Shown here one piece after another: positions 1 through 8,561 of a stretch of DNA of 64,000 nt. The DNA is from Oscillospiraceae bacterium. GTDB lineage: Bacteria; Bacillota; Clostridia; Oscillospirales; Acutalibacteraceae. Position 1 is the first letter of the stretch. Each line of letters opens with the position of its first letter. Both the position numbers and the translations under genes were made by a program. The stretch is taken from positions 1-64,000 of the forward strand of contig SVOJ01000002.1 of NCBI GenBank assembly GCA_015066385.1. Direction: 5' to 3'. The notes beneath the pieces were generated by a model, which was not told where the DNA came from, ran no database searches, and worked only from the letters and a program-made list of their open reading frames with translations.

Positions 1-285
1 CGTCTTTTTGCTGTGTCATCCATCGCCTTCGCTCATTTCGAATTGCATTTAATTTCTGTTTGTCAAGGGCGACGGATATTTTTTTATTTTTTCTGTTTTT
101 GGGCTTGACTTTTAATAGTTAGTCTTTGATTTTTGATTCACCGGTAATTTCACTTGTATAGTGGAACATAATTGCTTTTGGTTAAAGTTTGGTTGAAAAA
201 ATTTTTAAATCTTAAAAAATTATATCATAAATGTTGAAAGAATAAAATAATTGTTATTGCCCACTGCGAAGGAACATATGTGATG

Positions 286-318
286 GCATAAAAAATAGCC
301 ACTCTCCAAAGAAAGTGG
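286..318 (-). terminator. Rho-independent terminator of the tRNA-Ala unit
   Basis: On the minus strand an 8-bp stem (299-306 paired with 311-318, one G-U pair, 4-base loop) is followed by a run of six U at about 290-295. It lies 28 bases beyond the tRNA 3' end and is the natural end of that transcript. Confidence 0.7.
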
Positions 319-345
319 ACAAAAAAATAATTACTCAGTATGCTG

Positions 346-421
<76 letters not shown>

Positions 422-488
422 ATATAAGGGCACACTGAGTAATTTATTTATTAAGTTTTTTGTAGGGTGCGTTTCTGAGTGCCTTGGG

Positions 489-510
489 CTCCCAAGTGAG
501 CTACACCCCC
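489..510 (-). pseudogene. 5' remnant of a tRNA (Ala-like) in the tRNA-Ala leader
   Basis: On the minus strand the 22 bases from 510 to 489 match the first 22 bases of the intact tRNA-Ala downstream at 19 positions: acceptor 5' strand, TA linker, D-stem GCTC and D-loop ending TTGGGAG. After this the similarity stops: there is no D-stem 3' strand, anticodon arm or T-arm. It looks like a truncated tRNA copy left when a tandem tRNA was lost. It begins only a few bases after the predicted transcription start. Confidence 0.55.
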
Positions 511-522
511 AAGAACGATATT

Positions 523-550
523 ATTATATCATTCTTTTTTTAAATGTCAA
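523..550 (-). promoter_or_regulatory. Sigma-A promoter for the tRNA-Ala unit
   Basis: Minus strand -35 TTGACA (545-550), 16-base spacer and -10 TATAAT (523-528), both perfect consensus. Predicted start is near 516, immediately before the tRNA-like remnant. Such a strong promoter fits a stable RNA. Confidence 0.8.
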
Positions 551-602
551 GACCTGAATTGAGATTTTTGCAAATATTTTTAAGATTATTTGCACTTACA
601 GA

Positions 603-2003
603 TCAATTGAGAGAAATCTGCAGAATTTCAACAGGGGCGCGGTAAGAGATAAAGGTTATTCGGACTTTTTTTGCTTTAGTCGGCTTCAGGCAACAGATCT
701 TTTTGTAACCGACCACCGTACCTTCGGCGCACTTTTTCCACTTACCCTTTTCATTGAGATAGGTTACTTCAAACTCTTCAATGTGCTGTCCGTTGCGGAT
801 ATTTTCCATAATAACAACCTTATCGAATAAATCCGCTTCATTGAGTTCAATTTCCACATACGGTTTTTTGTCGTTGTCTGCCGGCTTCCAGATAAGAAAT
901 TCATCATCCGAAATGCAGTTTGCAGCCTTGAACTGTGCACTGATTTCACTGGATGCTGAAACAGTTCCATCGCGTTGTGCAAGATTATAACCGAAATAGA
1001 GCTTCAGGTCATGTCCCAGTGCTGACAGCACTTGCAGGTCGGTTTCATCAAGATGTCCCCTTTTGTCGGGTGCAAGACCGAGCATGAGATTTGCATTGCC
1101 GCCCACAGTGTTGTAATAGAGTTTGAGCAGTTTATCTTTGGTTTTAATTCCGTATTTATCATCAGCAACATGAAACCAATGGTCGCGGATAGGGACGGAA
1201 CATTCGGCGGGATACCAGATGAATTCCTCTTCATTTTTAATAGCTTTTCTGCTACCGATGTCGAGATCCATAAAGCCCTTGCTTTTTTTGCTCTTTGCAG
1301 CAGGACTGGTGCCGTCTTCACGAACACCCATGTGTGCGGGCACAACACTCCATTCGGATTCACGGGTGACGCCGCGTTCATTGCCGATCCAACGAACATC
1401 AGGGCCGCGAAAACTGATAGCGGCATCGGGTTGAAGTTCACGGATGAGTGCATAATAAGCAGCCCAATCATAGTCCTGTACATGCTGTTCAGCACTGCCG
1501 CAAACGGCATCAAGCCACACGCAGAAAATATCACCGTAATTGGTGAGTAATTCACGAAGAAGATTCATAAAGAATTCATCATATTCCTTGCCCTTGCCGT
1601 AGGATGGCTCGTGCCTGTCCCAAGGCGCTATGTAAACACCGAATTTCAATCCGTGCTTTTTGCAGGAATCGGATACTTCTTTGACAATATCCCCTTCCCC
1701 GTCTTTCCAGTTGGAATATTTCAGGCTGTAATCGGTGTAAGCAGTCGGCCAAAGACAAAAACCGTCATAGTGCTTGCAGGTCAGCACAAGGCCTTTCATG
1801 CCCGCGCTTTTTGCGGCCAGCACCCATTCTTCCACATTCAGGTCTTCGGGCCAGAACATGGTGGCAGGTGCAAAACCGTCACCGTACTGTTTGCCCGTAA
1901 AAGGCGGAAGACCGTAGCTGATGAGTGCATAAAACTCCATCTTTTGCCAATTTAACTGTCTTTCTGTCGGCTTGACAAGAGCCGCTTTTTCATAAGGTTT
2001 CAT
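603..2003 (-). CDS. Alpha-L-fucosidase, GH29 family, cytoplasmic
   Basis: A 466-residue glycoside hydrolase of family 29, which removes alpha-linked L-fucose from glycans. The N-terminal two thirds is the TIM barrel, with the typical KHYDGFCLW stretch (about 77-85) and the WLDA segment (Asp about 165) where the family's catalytic nucleophile lies. Residues about 340-466 look like a beta-sandwich (F5/8-type C) carbohydrate-binding domain. There is no signal peptide, so it should act inside the cell on imported fucosylated oligosaccharides. It starts 20 bases after the DUF1667 gene and is probably the last gene of that operon. Substrate linkage cannot be read from sequence. Confidence 0.87.
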   Translation of the reverse strand: MKPYEKAALVKPTERQLNWQKMEFYALISYGLPPFTGKQYGDGFAPATMFWPEDLNVEEWVLAAKSAGMKGLVLTCKHYDGFCLWPTAYTDYSLKYSNWKDGEGDIVKEVSDSCKKHGLKFGVYIAPWDRHEPSYGKGKEYDEFFMNLLRELLTNYGDIFCVWLDAVCGSAEQHVQDYDWAAYYALIRELQPDAAISFRGPDVRWIGNERGVTRESEWSVVPAHMGVREDGTSPAAKSKKSKGFMDLDIGSRKAIKNEEEFIWYPAECSVPIRDHWFHVADDKYGIKTKDKLLKLYYNTVGGNANLMLGLAPDKRGHLDETDLQVLSALGHDLKLYFGYNLAQRDGTVSASSEISAQFKAANCISDDEFLIWKPADNDKKPYVEIELNEADLFDKVVIMENIRNGQHIEEFEVTYLNEKGKWKKCAEGTVVGYKKICCLKPTKAKKVRITFISYRAPVEILQISLN

Positions 2004-2023
2004 ATTGAAAAAATTCCTGACTT

Positions 2024-2380
2024 TTAATTATTATTGGTTGCAACAATATGTGCATCCGTTCCGAGAATATTGTGAATAATAACTTGTCCGACAAAAACAG
2101 GGGCTTTTACGGTAACGGAGTTGATAACTTTCATGCATTCAAGCAATTTATCTTTCGGCACGGGAACAGACGATTTTACAGGAACAACAGGGTGTAAACC
2201 GCCCTCGCATTTTACTGTGGTTGTCAACGAACGGGTGGGGCAAGAAATTTCGGAGCGCGCATAAGCATCACCGCGTTTGCAGGTGTTGCCAACTACGGAT
2301 ATGATTTCATCACCATCCAGAGTGACCGTCAACTGACAGCCCAAAGGACAGGCAACACAAGTCATATTTCTTTCAGTCAT
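2024..2380 (-). CDS. DUF1667 cysteine-rich redox partner protein
   Basis: A 118-residue protein of the DUF1667 family. Cysteines at about 8, 11, 15, 34 and 47 (pattern CVACPLGC...CKRG...CPTR) suggest a metal or Fe-S site. In Clostridia and Thermotogae this family is regularly encoded with a GlpA-like dehydrogenase and an FAD/NAD oxidoreductase, as here, so it is inferred to be the third component of that electron-transfer set. Its start overlaps the stop of the preceding oxidoreductase gene by 4 bases (ATGA), implying translational coupling. No catalytic function is established. Confidence 0.85.
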   Translation of the reverse strand: MTERNMTCVACPLGCQLTVTLDGDEIISVVGNTCKRGDAYARSEISCPTRSLTTTVKCEGGLHPVVPVKSSVPVPKDKLLECMKVINSVTVKAPVFVGQVIIHNILGTDAHIVATNNN

Positions 2381-3636
2381 ACCTCTGCAACCTCCACTTT
2401 GATTTCATCCGTTTCTTTTAACGTTGCCAGAATTTCATCCGGGATAATAACATTTTCCATTTCACCGGGGGCAAGTTTCACTTTCTTTTTTGCTGAAACA
2501 ACCTTGCCCGCACAAGTAAGAACAACCTTTGAATTCTTATAAATTTGACCGACACGGAAATAAATTTTTATATCATCCTTTGATTTTATGTTGACCATCT
2601 GGGGCACGGTATAACGCACACCGTTGCCCGTGGTGACATTCACATAAACGGGATCCTTTACCTGCTGCCCGAGGATGTATTTTGCTGCACCCTCGCCTGC
2701 TGTTTGGGCTTCAATGGTAACATAGTCCACCAGGTCATGTACATGAAGAACATTGCCGCAGGCAAAAATACCTTCATGGTCTGTCTGTCGCATTTCATTG
2801 ACTACAGCACCGTTGGTGATTCTGTCCATAGAAATACCAATGTTTTTAGTCAGTTCATTTTCGGGAATCAACCCGACAGAAAGCATCAAAGTATCGCATT
2901 CAACATATTTTTCAGTACCGGGAATGGGTTGCAGTTTATCATCCACCTGCGCAATTGTGACACCTTCAAGTCGAGTTGTGCCGTGGGTCGCAATAACGGT
3001 GGTGCTTAAGTAAAGCGGAATGCCGAAATCATCAAGACACTGGACAATGTTTCGTGTAAGTCCGCCCGAATAGGGCATCAGTTCGCAGACCATTTTGACT
3101 TCGGCACCTTCAAGGGTCATACGCCTTGCCATAATAAGACCGATGTCACCGCTGCCGAGAATGACGATTTTTTTACCCGGCATATAGCCGTCCATATTGA
3201 CATATTTCTGTGCCGTACCTGCGGTCATGATGCCCGAACCTCTTGTGCCGGCAATAGACAATGCACCGCGGGGTCTTTCACGGCACCCCATGGCAAGAAT
3301 TACGGCTTTAGCCTGAATCTTAAGCAGACCGTCTTCCTTATTCACGGCGGTAACGATCTTATCTTCCGAAATATCTGTTACCATGGTATCGGTTTTATAT
3401 TCAATTTTTTGTTCTTCAACAAGCTCAATAAAACGGGCGGCATATTCGGGGCCGGACAATTCTTCGCCGAAGTAATGAAGACCAAAACCCGTGTGAATGC
3501 ACTGCTCAAGAATACCGCCGAGGGTTTCGGCTCGTTCGAGAATGATGATATCTTTGATACCGCAATCTCTTGCACGCAAAGCCGCCGCCATACCGGCAGG
3601 ACCGCCGCCGACAACAACAAGATCAAATTTTAACAT
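2377..3636 (-). CDS. NAD(P)/FAD-dependent oxidoreductase (middle subunit of GlpA-like set)
   Basis: A 419-residue pyridine nucleotide-disulphide oxidoreductase-type flavoprotein. An N-terminal FAD-binding GxGxxG (VVGGGPAGMAAA, about 8-19) and a second Rossmann motif (ILGSGDIG, about 155-162) for NAD(P) are visible, as is the late FAD motif FACGNVLHVHDLVD. It lies between a GlpA-like dehydrogenase and DUF1667, a conserved trio. By inference it passes electrons between the dehydrogenase flavin, the Fe-S centre and NAD(P) or another acceptor. It is not the membrane GlpB/GlpC pair of enteric bacteria. Substrate is inferred from the neighbour. Confidence 0.85.
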   Translation of the reverse strand: MLKFDLVVVGGGPAGMAAALRARDCGIKDIIILERAETLGGILEQCIHTGFGLHYFGEELSGPEYAARFIELVEEQKIEYKTDTMVTDISEDKIVTAVNKEDGLLKIQAKAVILAMGCRERPRGALSIAGTRGSGIMTAGTAQKYVNMDGYMPGKKIVILGSGDIGLIMARRMTLEGAEVKMVCELMPYSGGLTRNIVQCLDDFGIPLYLSTTVIATHGTTRLEGVTIAQVDDKLQPIPGTEKYVECDTLMLSVGLIPENELTKNIGISMDRITNGAVVNEMRQTDHEGIFACGNVLHVHDLVDYVTIEAQTAGEGAAKYILGQQVKDPVYVNVTTGNGVRYTVPQMVNIKSKDDIKIYFRVGQIYKNSKVVLTCAGKVVSAKKKVKLAPGEMENVIIPDEILATLKETDEIKVEVAEV

Positions 3637-3650
3637 TGCAGCCGTCCTCC

Positions 3651-5081
3651 TTACTTGGTTCTTTCATAAAGAATATCGGAAGAAGCACCGAATTTAGTAA
3701 CGGCATTTTCTTCGATACCCAGTTCTCTTGCCAGAATTTCAACCACTTTGGAACCGCAGAAACCGCCCTGACAACGACCCATGCCTGCTCTTGTTCTGCG
3801 CTTGACACCGTCCACGTCGCGCGCACCTGCGGGAGCATGAATGGCATCCATAATTTCACCCTCGGTAATGCTTTCACATCGGCAGATAATTCGACCGTAA
3901 GACGGATTTTTTGTAATAACAGCACGTCTTTCATCATCTGTTGCCAGATGATAACGGAACGGCTTTTCGCGTGTTGCTATATAGTTTTCTTTCGGTTGTA
4001 AAGCAATGAGATTGCGCATTATATTTTCAACGTATTCCGCAATGGCGGGAGATCCCGTAAGTCCGGGCGATTCAATACCGGCAACATTGATAAAATGACC
4101 GTTCACGGATGACGGTTCAATGGTAAAGTCGTTTTTATCTTCATGCGCACGGTTACCCGAAAATGAAGTAATTGCAAATCTTGTTGATGCCCCGGGCACA
4201 CTCTTCAAAGCAAGTGTACTTACTTCCTTGAGCCCTTCGGCAGTTGTTGAAACATCGTCCTTGTCATCTATATCAATTGCACTCGGCCCGATCAGCAAAT
4301 TGCCGTGGGTGGTAGGTGCAACAAGAATTCCCTTACCCATTTTGGACGGACATTGGAAAATAGTGTGGGTTACAAGATTACCGACAGATTTATCGAGAAT
4401 ATAATATTCACCGCGACGGGCTGTGATATGCAGGCTGTTATCACCGATCATGGCAGCAATTTCATCCGCAAACAATCCTGCAGCATTGATCACATATTTG
4501 GTTTCAATTTTTCTGTCAGCAGAAGAAAGCGTGAAAATATCATTTGCAAAATCAATTGCCCTGACTTCAAAGTTTCTGAACAATTCAACACCGTTGGCAA
4601 CGGCATTTTCTGCGGCAGCAATCGTCAGAGAATACGGGCAAACAATTCCCGCCGTTTCGGCACGCAAAGCACCGACTGCATCATCGCCGATGTTTGGTTC
4701 CACGGTAAGCAGTTCTTCTCTGTTGAGAACCGACATACCTGCGACACCGTTCGAAATTCCTCTGTCATACAACTCATGCAAAGTTGCCATTTCTTCTTCA
4801 GCAAAGGCCAACACAAGAGAACCGTTACGTTTGTAAGGCACGTTCAATTCACGGCAGACATCTTCCATCAATTCATTGCCGCGAAGATTCATTTTTGCTT
4901 TTAACGTGCCGGGCTTGGCATCAAAACCAGCATGCACAATACCCGAATTTGCCTTACTTGCCCCCATGGCAACATCATTTGTGCGTTCAAGCAATGCAAT
5001 ATTGAGTTTATATTTTGAAAGTGCGCGTGCGATCATACATCCGGTTACACCCGCACCGATAACAACAATATCATAGATCAT
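3651..5081 (-). CDS. GlpA-like FAD-dependent glycerol-3-phosphate dehydrogenase with C-terminal BFD [2Fe-2S] domain
   Basis: About 476 residues. The N-terminal part is a DAO-type FAD oxidoreductase (VVIGAGVTGCMIARAL near residue 5; GIVHAGFDAKPG motif of the GlpA/LhgO group). The last about 90 residues are a BFD-like [2Fe-2S] domain with CRC and, later, CQGGFC, the usual four cysteines. It likely oxidises glycerol-3-phosphate to dihydroxyacetone phosphate in the cytoplasm. I chose the ATG at 5081, ten bases after AGGAG; a GTG two codons upstream is also possible. It lies 14 bases before the flavoprotein gene. A related 2-hydroxyacid oxidase role cannot be excluded. Confidence 0.83.
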   Translation of the reverse strand: MIYDIVVIGAGVTGCMIARALSKYKLNIALLERTNDVAMGASKANSGIVHAGFDAKPGTLKAKMNLRGNELMEDVCRELNVPYKRNGSLVLAFAEEEMATLHELYDRGISNGVAGMSVLNREELLTVEPNIGDDAVGALRAETAGIVCPYSLTIAAAENAVANGVELFRNFEVRAIDFANDIFTLSSADRKIETKYVINAAGLFADEIAAMIGDNSLHITARRGEYYILDKSVGNLVTHTIFQCPSKMGKGILVAPTTHGNLLIGPSAIDIDDKDDVSTTAEGLKEVSTLALKSVPGASTRFAITSFSGNRAHEDKNDFTIEPSSVNGHFINVAGIESPGLTGSPAIAEYVENIMRNLIALQPKENYIATREKPFRYHLATDDERRAVITKNPSYGRIICRCESITEGEIMDAIHAPAGARDVDGVKRRTRAGMGRCQGGFCGSKVVEILARELGIEENAVTKFGASSDILYERTK

Positions 5082-5102
5082 TTTCACTTTGCTCCTGTTT
5101 AC

Positions 5103-5585
5103 TTATATTAAATTCCCGAGATCCGTCAGATTGTGCGTTATGCTCAACAAAAATTGAGCAGTCTGTTCATCACGCAGTAAATTCCTTGCAGCCAGACGCA
5201 CGGCACGGTAAAAACCGGGTTGTATATCATTCCCGTCAAGAGGACAGTATTGCAACGCACGGACGTCTTTCAAAACATTGATTTTATACCCGTTTTTATT
5301 CTTTGTAACATACGGGAACAAGGGAAAAATTCTGCATGCAAGCGGTCTTTTTGTTCTGTCACAAGTGCCGTTGCATATCAAAGTTTTTCCACACAAAGAC
5401 TCCTTTATTACAAAAGACGGATCATTTTCAAAATACTTTTCTTCGCCCGGGAACAAAAGCATACCGTCAGTCGATGTGCCTTTGCAGCATTTGCCGTTGC
5501 AAAGCAGACCGCAATCATCCCTTAGCGGAGTAATACCCGCCAAAAGATCATAAGCGCGTCGCAGATACCAATCGTTATTTTTCAT
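5103..5585 (-). CDS. Cysteine-rich YkgJ-like protein
   Basis: A 160-residue soluble protein with about ten cysteines arranged as CGLLCNGKCC, then a Cys pair near the middle, then CDRTKRPLACRIFPLFP, and a final YCPL. The CC plus 'RPxxCRxFP' pattern resembles the YkgJ/PF03692 family of putative Zn/Fe-chelating proteins. The function of the family is unresolved. It has a good RBS (TGGAG) and a candidate promoter overlapping the upstream terminator. It ends about 20 bases before the GlpA-like gene, so it probably leads that operon. Confidence 0.6.
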   Translation of the reverse strand: MKNNDWYLRRAYDLLAGITPLRDDCGLLCNGKCCKGTSTDGMLLFPGEEKYFENDPSFVIKESLCGKTLICNGTCDRTKRPLACRIFPLFPYVTKNKNGYKINVLKDVRALQYCPLDGNDIQPGFYRAVRLAARNLLRDEQTAQFLLSITHNLTDLGNLI

Positions 5586-5597
5586 AACAACTCCATT

Positions 5598-5625
5598 ATT
5601 ATAACAAAAAAGGCCGCCTGTTAAA
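5598..5625 (-). promoter_or_regulatory. Candidate promoter for the Cys-rich/GlpA-like/GH29 operon
   Basis: Minus strand TTTAAC (5620-5625), 16-base spacer and TATAAT (5598-5603). It is embedded in the terminator hairpin of the upstream peptide gene, so the -35 lies in the hairpin loop region. The -10 is perfect and the -35 is moderate. Confidence 0.45.
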
Positions 5626-5641
5626 GTATAACGCAGCGGCC
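5604..5641 (-). terminator. Rho-independent terminator after the 51-residue peptide gene
   Basis: On the minus strand GGCCGC (5636-5641) pairs with GCGGCC (5612-5617) around an internal loop, followed directly by a T run (5606-5611). It lies 24 bases downstream of the small peptide stop codon. Confidence 0.75.
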
Positions 5642-5665
5642 GATTTTTCGTTCCATTAAGACAGA

Positions 5666-5821
5666 TTATTCGTTGATTTCAGAGGATTCGGTATTTTCTT
5701 CTTCACCACCGATAGCACCAAACAGCATTGCAAGTGCATCAAAAAGTCCCATAGAATCAAATTTTGCGAAGAGAATAGCAAGTTTTGCGAACATTTTGCC
5801 AATCCAAAGCAGAGCACCCAT
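5666..5821 (-). CDS. 51-residue amphipathic peptide, own promoter and terminator
   Basis: A small ORF with every sign of being real: ATG at 5819-5821, a perfect RBS (AGGAGG, 8 bases upstream), its own consensus promoter (5856-5884) and a terminator (5604-5641). The protein begins MGALLWIGKMFAKLAILFAK, continues hydrophobic to about residue 37 with Lys at about 9, 13 and 20, and ends in an acidic tail (GGEEENTESSEINE). This could form an amphipathic helix lying on or crossing the membrane. There is no signal peptidase motif. I do not recognise a family. Membrane-associated regulator, small toxin or leaderless bacteriocin-like peptide are only possibilities. Confidence 0.7.
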   Translation of the reverse strand: MGALLWIGKMFAKLAILFAKFDSMGLFDALAMLFGAIGGEEENTESSEINE

Positions 5822-5855
5822 AATTTTTTCCTCCTATAATTTTATTTTCGGTTAC

Positions 5856-5884
5856 ATTATACAATAAACTTATGCAAAAATCAA
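5856..5884 (-). promoter_or_regulatory. Sigma-A promoter for the 51-residue peptide gene
   Basis: Minus strand TTGATT (5879-5884), exactly 17 bases, then TATAAT (5856-5861). It sits in the short gap between the cyclophilin stop codon and the peptide ATG. There is no visible terminator between the cyclophilin gene and this promoter, so read-through from upstream is also possible. Confidence 0.75.
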
Positions 5885-5891
5885 GATATTT

Positions 5892-6578
5892 TTAAGATTC
5901 TGTAAGAGTTGTAGGTTCTTCGTATGTTTTTCCGAAAGTTTCAACATAAACAGACTTCATAATCTGATCTTCAAAGGGTTTGTCGGAAGAGTCCGTTGCG
6001 GTTGCGGCAATACGATCAACAACTTCCATACCTTCCACAACTCTGCCAAATGAGGCATAATTACCATCCAGGAAAGTAGAATCAGCATCGCAGATAAAAA
6101 ACTGACAACCTGCTGTGTTATAATACAGATAATCGGCAAACTGACTGCCTCTTCTGCCCATGGAAATCGTACCGCGGGTGTGAGAAATGGTGTTATTGAA
6201 ATCGTTGTTGCTGAATTCACCGGGAATGCAGTAGCCGGGACCACCGGTACCGTTGCCCTTGGGGTCGCCGCCCTGAATCATAAATCCCTGAATGACTCGG
6301 TGGAAAATAAGACCATCATAAAAACCTTTATTTGCAAGAGAAATAAAGTTTTTGACCGTATTCGGTGCAATATCATCATACAATTCAACAATAATCTTAG
6401 CGCCATCCTGCATTTCAATAACAGCAATGGGGTGTCCGGTTTCTGCATATTTAGAAAGATCAGTCATAGTATCATCTCCATTAGAATTTTCAGTATTTTC
6501 AGAGTCGGAAGTGCCGCAAGCGGCAAATAAACAAATAATCGCAGAAAGCAAAACTGCAATCAGAGCCTTCATTTTCAT
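5892..6578 (-). CDS. Cyclophilin-type peptidyl-prolyl isomerase lipoprotein
   Basis: 228 residues. A short N-terminal signal with lipobox LFAAC (Cys about 21) predicts a lipoprotein anchored outside the cytoplasmic membrane. After a Ser/Asn-rich linker comes a cyclophilin domain (about 48-215) with FHRVIQGFMIQGGDP, GTISMGRR and QFFICDA, the catalytic and binding segments. It should catalyse cis-trans isomerisation of proline bonds in secreted proteins. The gene lies 3 bases after ftsH and is probably co-transcribed with it. Confidence 0.92.
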   Translation of the reverse strand: MKMKALIAVLLSAIICLFAACGTSDSENTENSNGDDTMTDLSKYAETGHPIAVIEMQDGAKIIVELYDDIAPNTVKNFISLANKGFYDGLIFHRVIQGFMIQGGDPKGNGTGGPGYCIPGEFSNNDFNNTISHTRGTISMGRRGSQFADYLYYNTAGCQFFICDADSTFLDGNYASFGRVVEGMEVVDRIAATATDSSDKPFEDQIMKSVYVETFGKTYEEPTTLTES

Positions 6579-6581
6579 TGA

Positions 6582-8546
6582 TCATTCCTCCGTATTTTCA
6601 TTATTTTCAGCGACTTCAGAAGCATCCTCATCAGCAGGCAAAGAAACAACTTCCGGCTCTTCCGGCAACTGTGGAATTGCATATTCCTCGCCGCGCATCA
6701 TTTTTTCAAAGTTTTCGCCGTCGATTTTTTCATACTGCATCAGATATTCGGCAAGTTTATCAAGCAAGTTCCTGTTCGTTGTAAGAATATCACTGCACTG
6801 CTCATAAGCCTGTGTCACGATACGATTGACTTCTTCGTCAATGACAGCGGCAATATTTTCGGAATAATTGCGCACCGTGCCGTAATCCTTACCGAGGAAC
6901 ACCTCATCGTGCCCCGTACCAAACGCAATCGGGCCGAGTTTTTCGCTCATACCATACTTGGTGACCATTTTGCGGGCAATTTCACTTGCACGCTCAATAT
7001 CATTGGAAGCACCTGTGGAAATATCATTCAGAACAATCGCTTCTGCAACTCTGCCGCCGAGCAAAGTGACAATGTGCTGTTCCATCTTTTTCTTGGAATT
7101 ATAGGATTTGTCTTCAACAGGTCTTGAAATGGTAAAACCGCCTGCCATTCCGCGAGGAATGATAGAAACCTGTTGTACGGGATCCTGTCCGCCGAGGAAG
7201 AACTGTGACACGGCATGCCCTGCTTCATGAAAAGCGGTCAGTTTGCGTTCATCTTCGGAAATTTTGTGCGATTTCTTTTCCGTACCGACAATTACCTTCA
7301 GCGTGGCTTCATCAATTTCAGCCATGGTGATAGCCTTATGGTTACGTCTTGCGGCCAACAGTGCGGCTTCATTCAAAAGATTTTCAAGATCAGCACCCGT
7401 AAAGCCGACTGTAGAACGGGCAATATCCTGCAGCACCACATCCGGTCCAATCGATTTGTTACGGGCATGAACTTTCAGAATTTCAAGTCTTCCCTTCTGA
7501 TCGGGATAACCGACTGTGATCTGTCTGTCAAAACGACCGGGACGTAAAAGTGCAGGATCCAAGATATCAGGTCGGTTGGTGGCGGCAATCACAATAACAC
7601 CGGAATTGGTGACAAAACCGTCCATTTCAACGAGCATCTGATTGAGTGTCTGCTCTCTTTCGTCATGCCCGCCGCCCATACCGGCACCTCTGTGTCTGCC
7701 GACAGCATCAATTTCATCAATAAAAATGATGGAGGGTGAATTTTTCTTTGCCTGATCAAACAAATCGCGCACGCGGGAAGCACCGACACCGACATACATT
7801 TCGAGGAAATCGGAACCCGAAATGGATAAGAACGGAACATTGGCCTCTCCTGCAACTGCACGAGCAAGCAGGGTTTTACCTGTACCGGGAGGACCGACAA
7901 GAAGTACACCTTTCGGAATGCGCGCACCAATGTCGTTGTATTTTACAGGATCTTTCAGGAAATCAACAATTTCCGCAAGTTCCTCTTTTTCCTCATCCAC
8001 ACCTGCAACATCTGCAAAGGTTGTCTTCTTTTTATCATCCGCCAAACGCTTGATGCGCGCTTTGCCGAAAGATAAGGTTCGATTGGTTTCCGTTGTAATA
8101 CTCTGATTCATTTTTTTTGTCATGTAGAACATTACACCGATAAGAATCAACACGGAAAAAACCAAAGGAAGAACACTTGTCAGCCATTCACCTGATGAAC
8201 CTGCTTTATAGTCATACAGTATATCAGTTTCTTCCCCGTTATTGTCATTATATTGCACAACATAATCATGCACATCATTGACAAACAAGGTAACACTCGG
8301 CACGGAATATGTGCGGACAGTTTCGGGATCTTCCTTTGTGGCATATTCCAGTTTACCATTGTTGTAGTTAAGAATATAGGAAACAATCTCATTGCTTCTG
8401 AACATCTCAACAATGTCGTAATAGGTTACTTTTTTTCTGTCGGTTTCATCCGTGCTCATAAAAAAGAGGGCAAAAACCAACACAACAGCAACAAGAGCAA
8501 TGGGAATGAACTGCAAAAATTTATTATTTTTCAAATCTGTTTTCAC
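6582..8546 (-). CDS. ftsH: ATP-dependent zinc metalloprotease FtsH
   Basis: 654 residues, a normal FtsH length. Membrane segments at about 11-30 and 123-142 flank an extracytoplasmic loop. The AAA+ module has Walker A GPPGTGKT (about 218-225), Walker B IIFIDEID and the second region of homology. The M41 peptidase has HEAGH (about 440-444). It degrades unneeded membrane and cytoplasmic proteins. The order tilS-hpt-ftsH is conserved in Firmicutes. The C-terminus carries an acidic tail rich in Glu. Confidence 0.98.
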   Translation of the reverse strand: MKTDLKNNKFLQFIPIALVAVVLVFALFFMSTDETDRKKVTYYDIVEMFRSNEIVSYILNYNNGKLEYATKEDPETVRTYSVPSVTLFVNDVHDYVVQYNDNNGEETDILYDYKAGSSGEWLTSVLPLVFSVLILIGVMFYMTKKMNQSITTETNRTLSFGKARIKRLADDKKKTTFADVAGVDEEKEELAEIVDFLKDPVKYNDIGARIPKGVLLVGPPGTGKTLLARAVAGEANVPFLSISGSDFLEMYVGVGASRVRDLFDQAKKNSPSIIFIDEIDAVGRHRGAGMGGGHDEREQTLNQMLVEMDGFVTNSGVIVIAATNRPDILDPALLRPGRFDRQITVGYPDQKGRLEILKVHARNKSIGPDVVLQDIARSTVGFTGADLENLLNEAALLAARRNHKAITMAEIDEATLKVIVGTEKKSHKISEDERKLTAFHEAGHAVSQFFLGGQDPVQQVSIIPRGMAGGFTISRPVEDKSYNSKKKMEQHIVTLLGGRVAEAIVLNDISTGASNDIERASEIARKMVTKYGMSEKLGPIAFGTGHDEVFLGKDYGTVRNYSENIAAVIDEEVNRIVTQAYEQCSDILTTNRNLLDKLAEYLMQYEKIDGENFEKMMRGEEYAIPQLPEEPEVVSLPADEDASEVAENNENTEE

Positions 8547-8561
8547 TCCGAATCAATCAGT

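Noticed and set aside
1-23. Possible minus-strand gene start (ATG at 21-23) running off the window edge
   Set aside because: Only seven codons are visible (MDDTAKR), the RBS is weak and no homology can be seen. Kept out of the feature list.
24-285. Region before the tRNA with several AT-rich near-promoter sequences
   Set aside because: No ORF above about ten codons, no hairpin with U-tract and no convincing promoter. I see nothing definable here.
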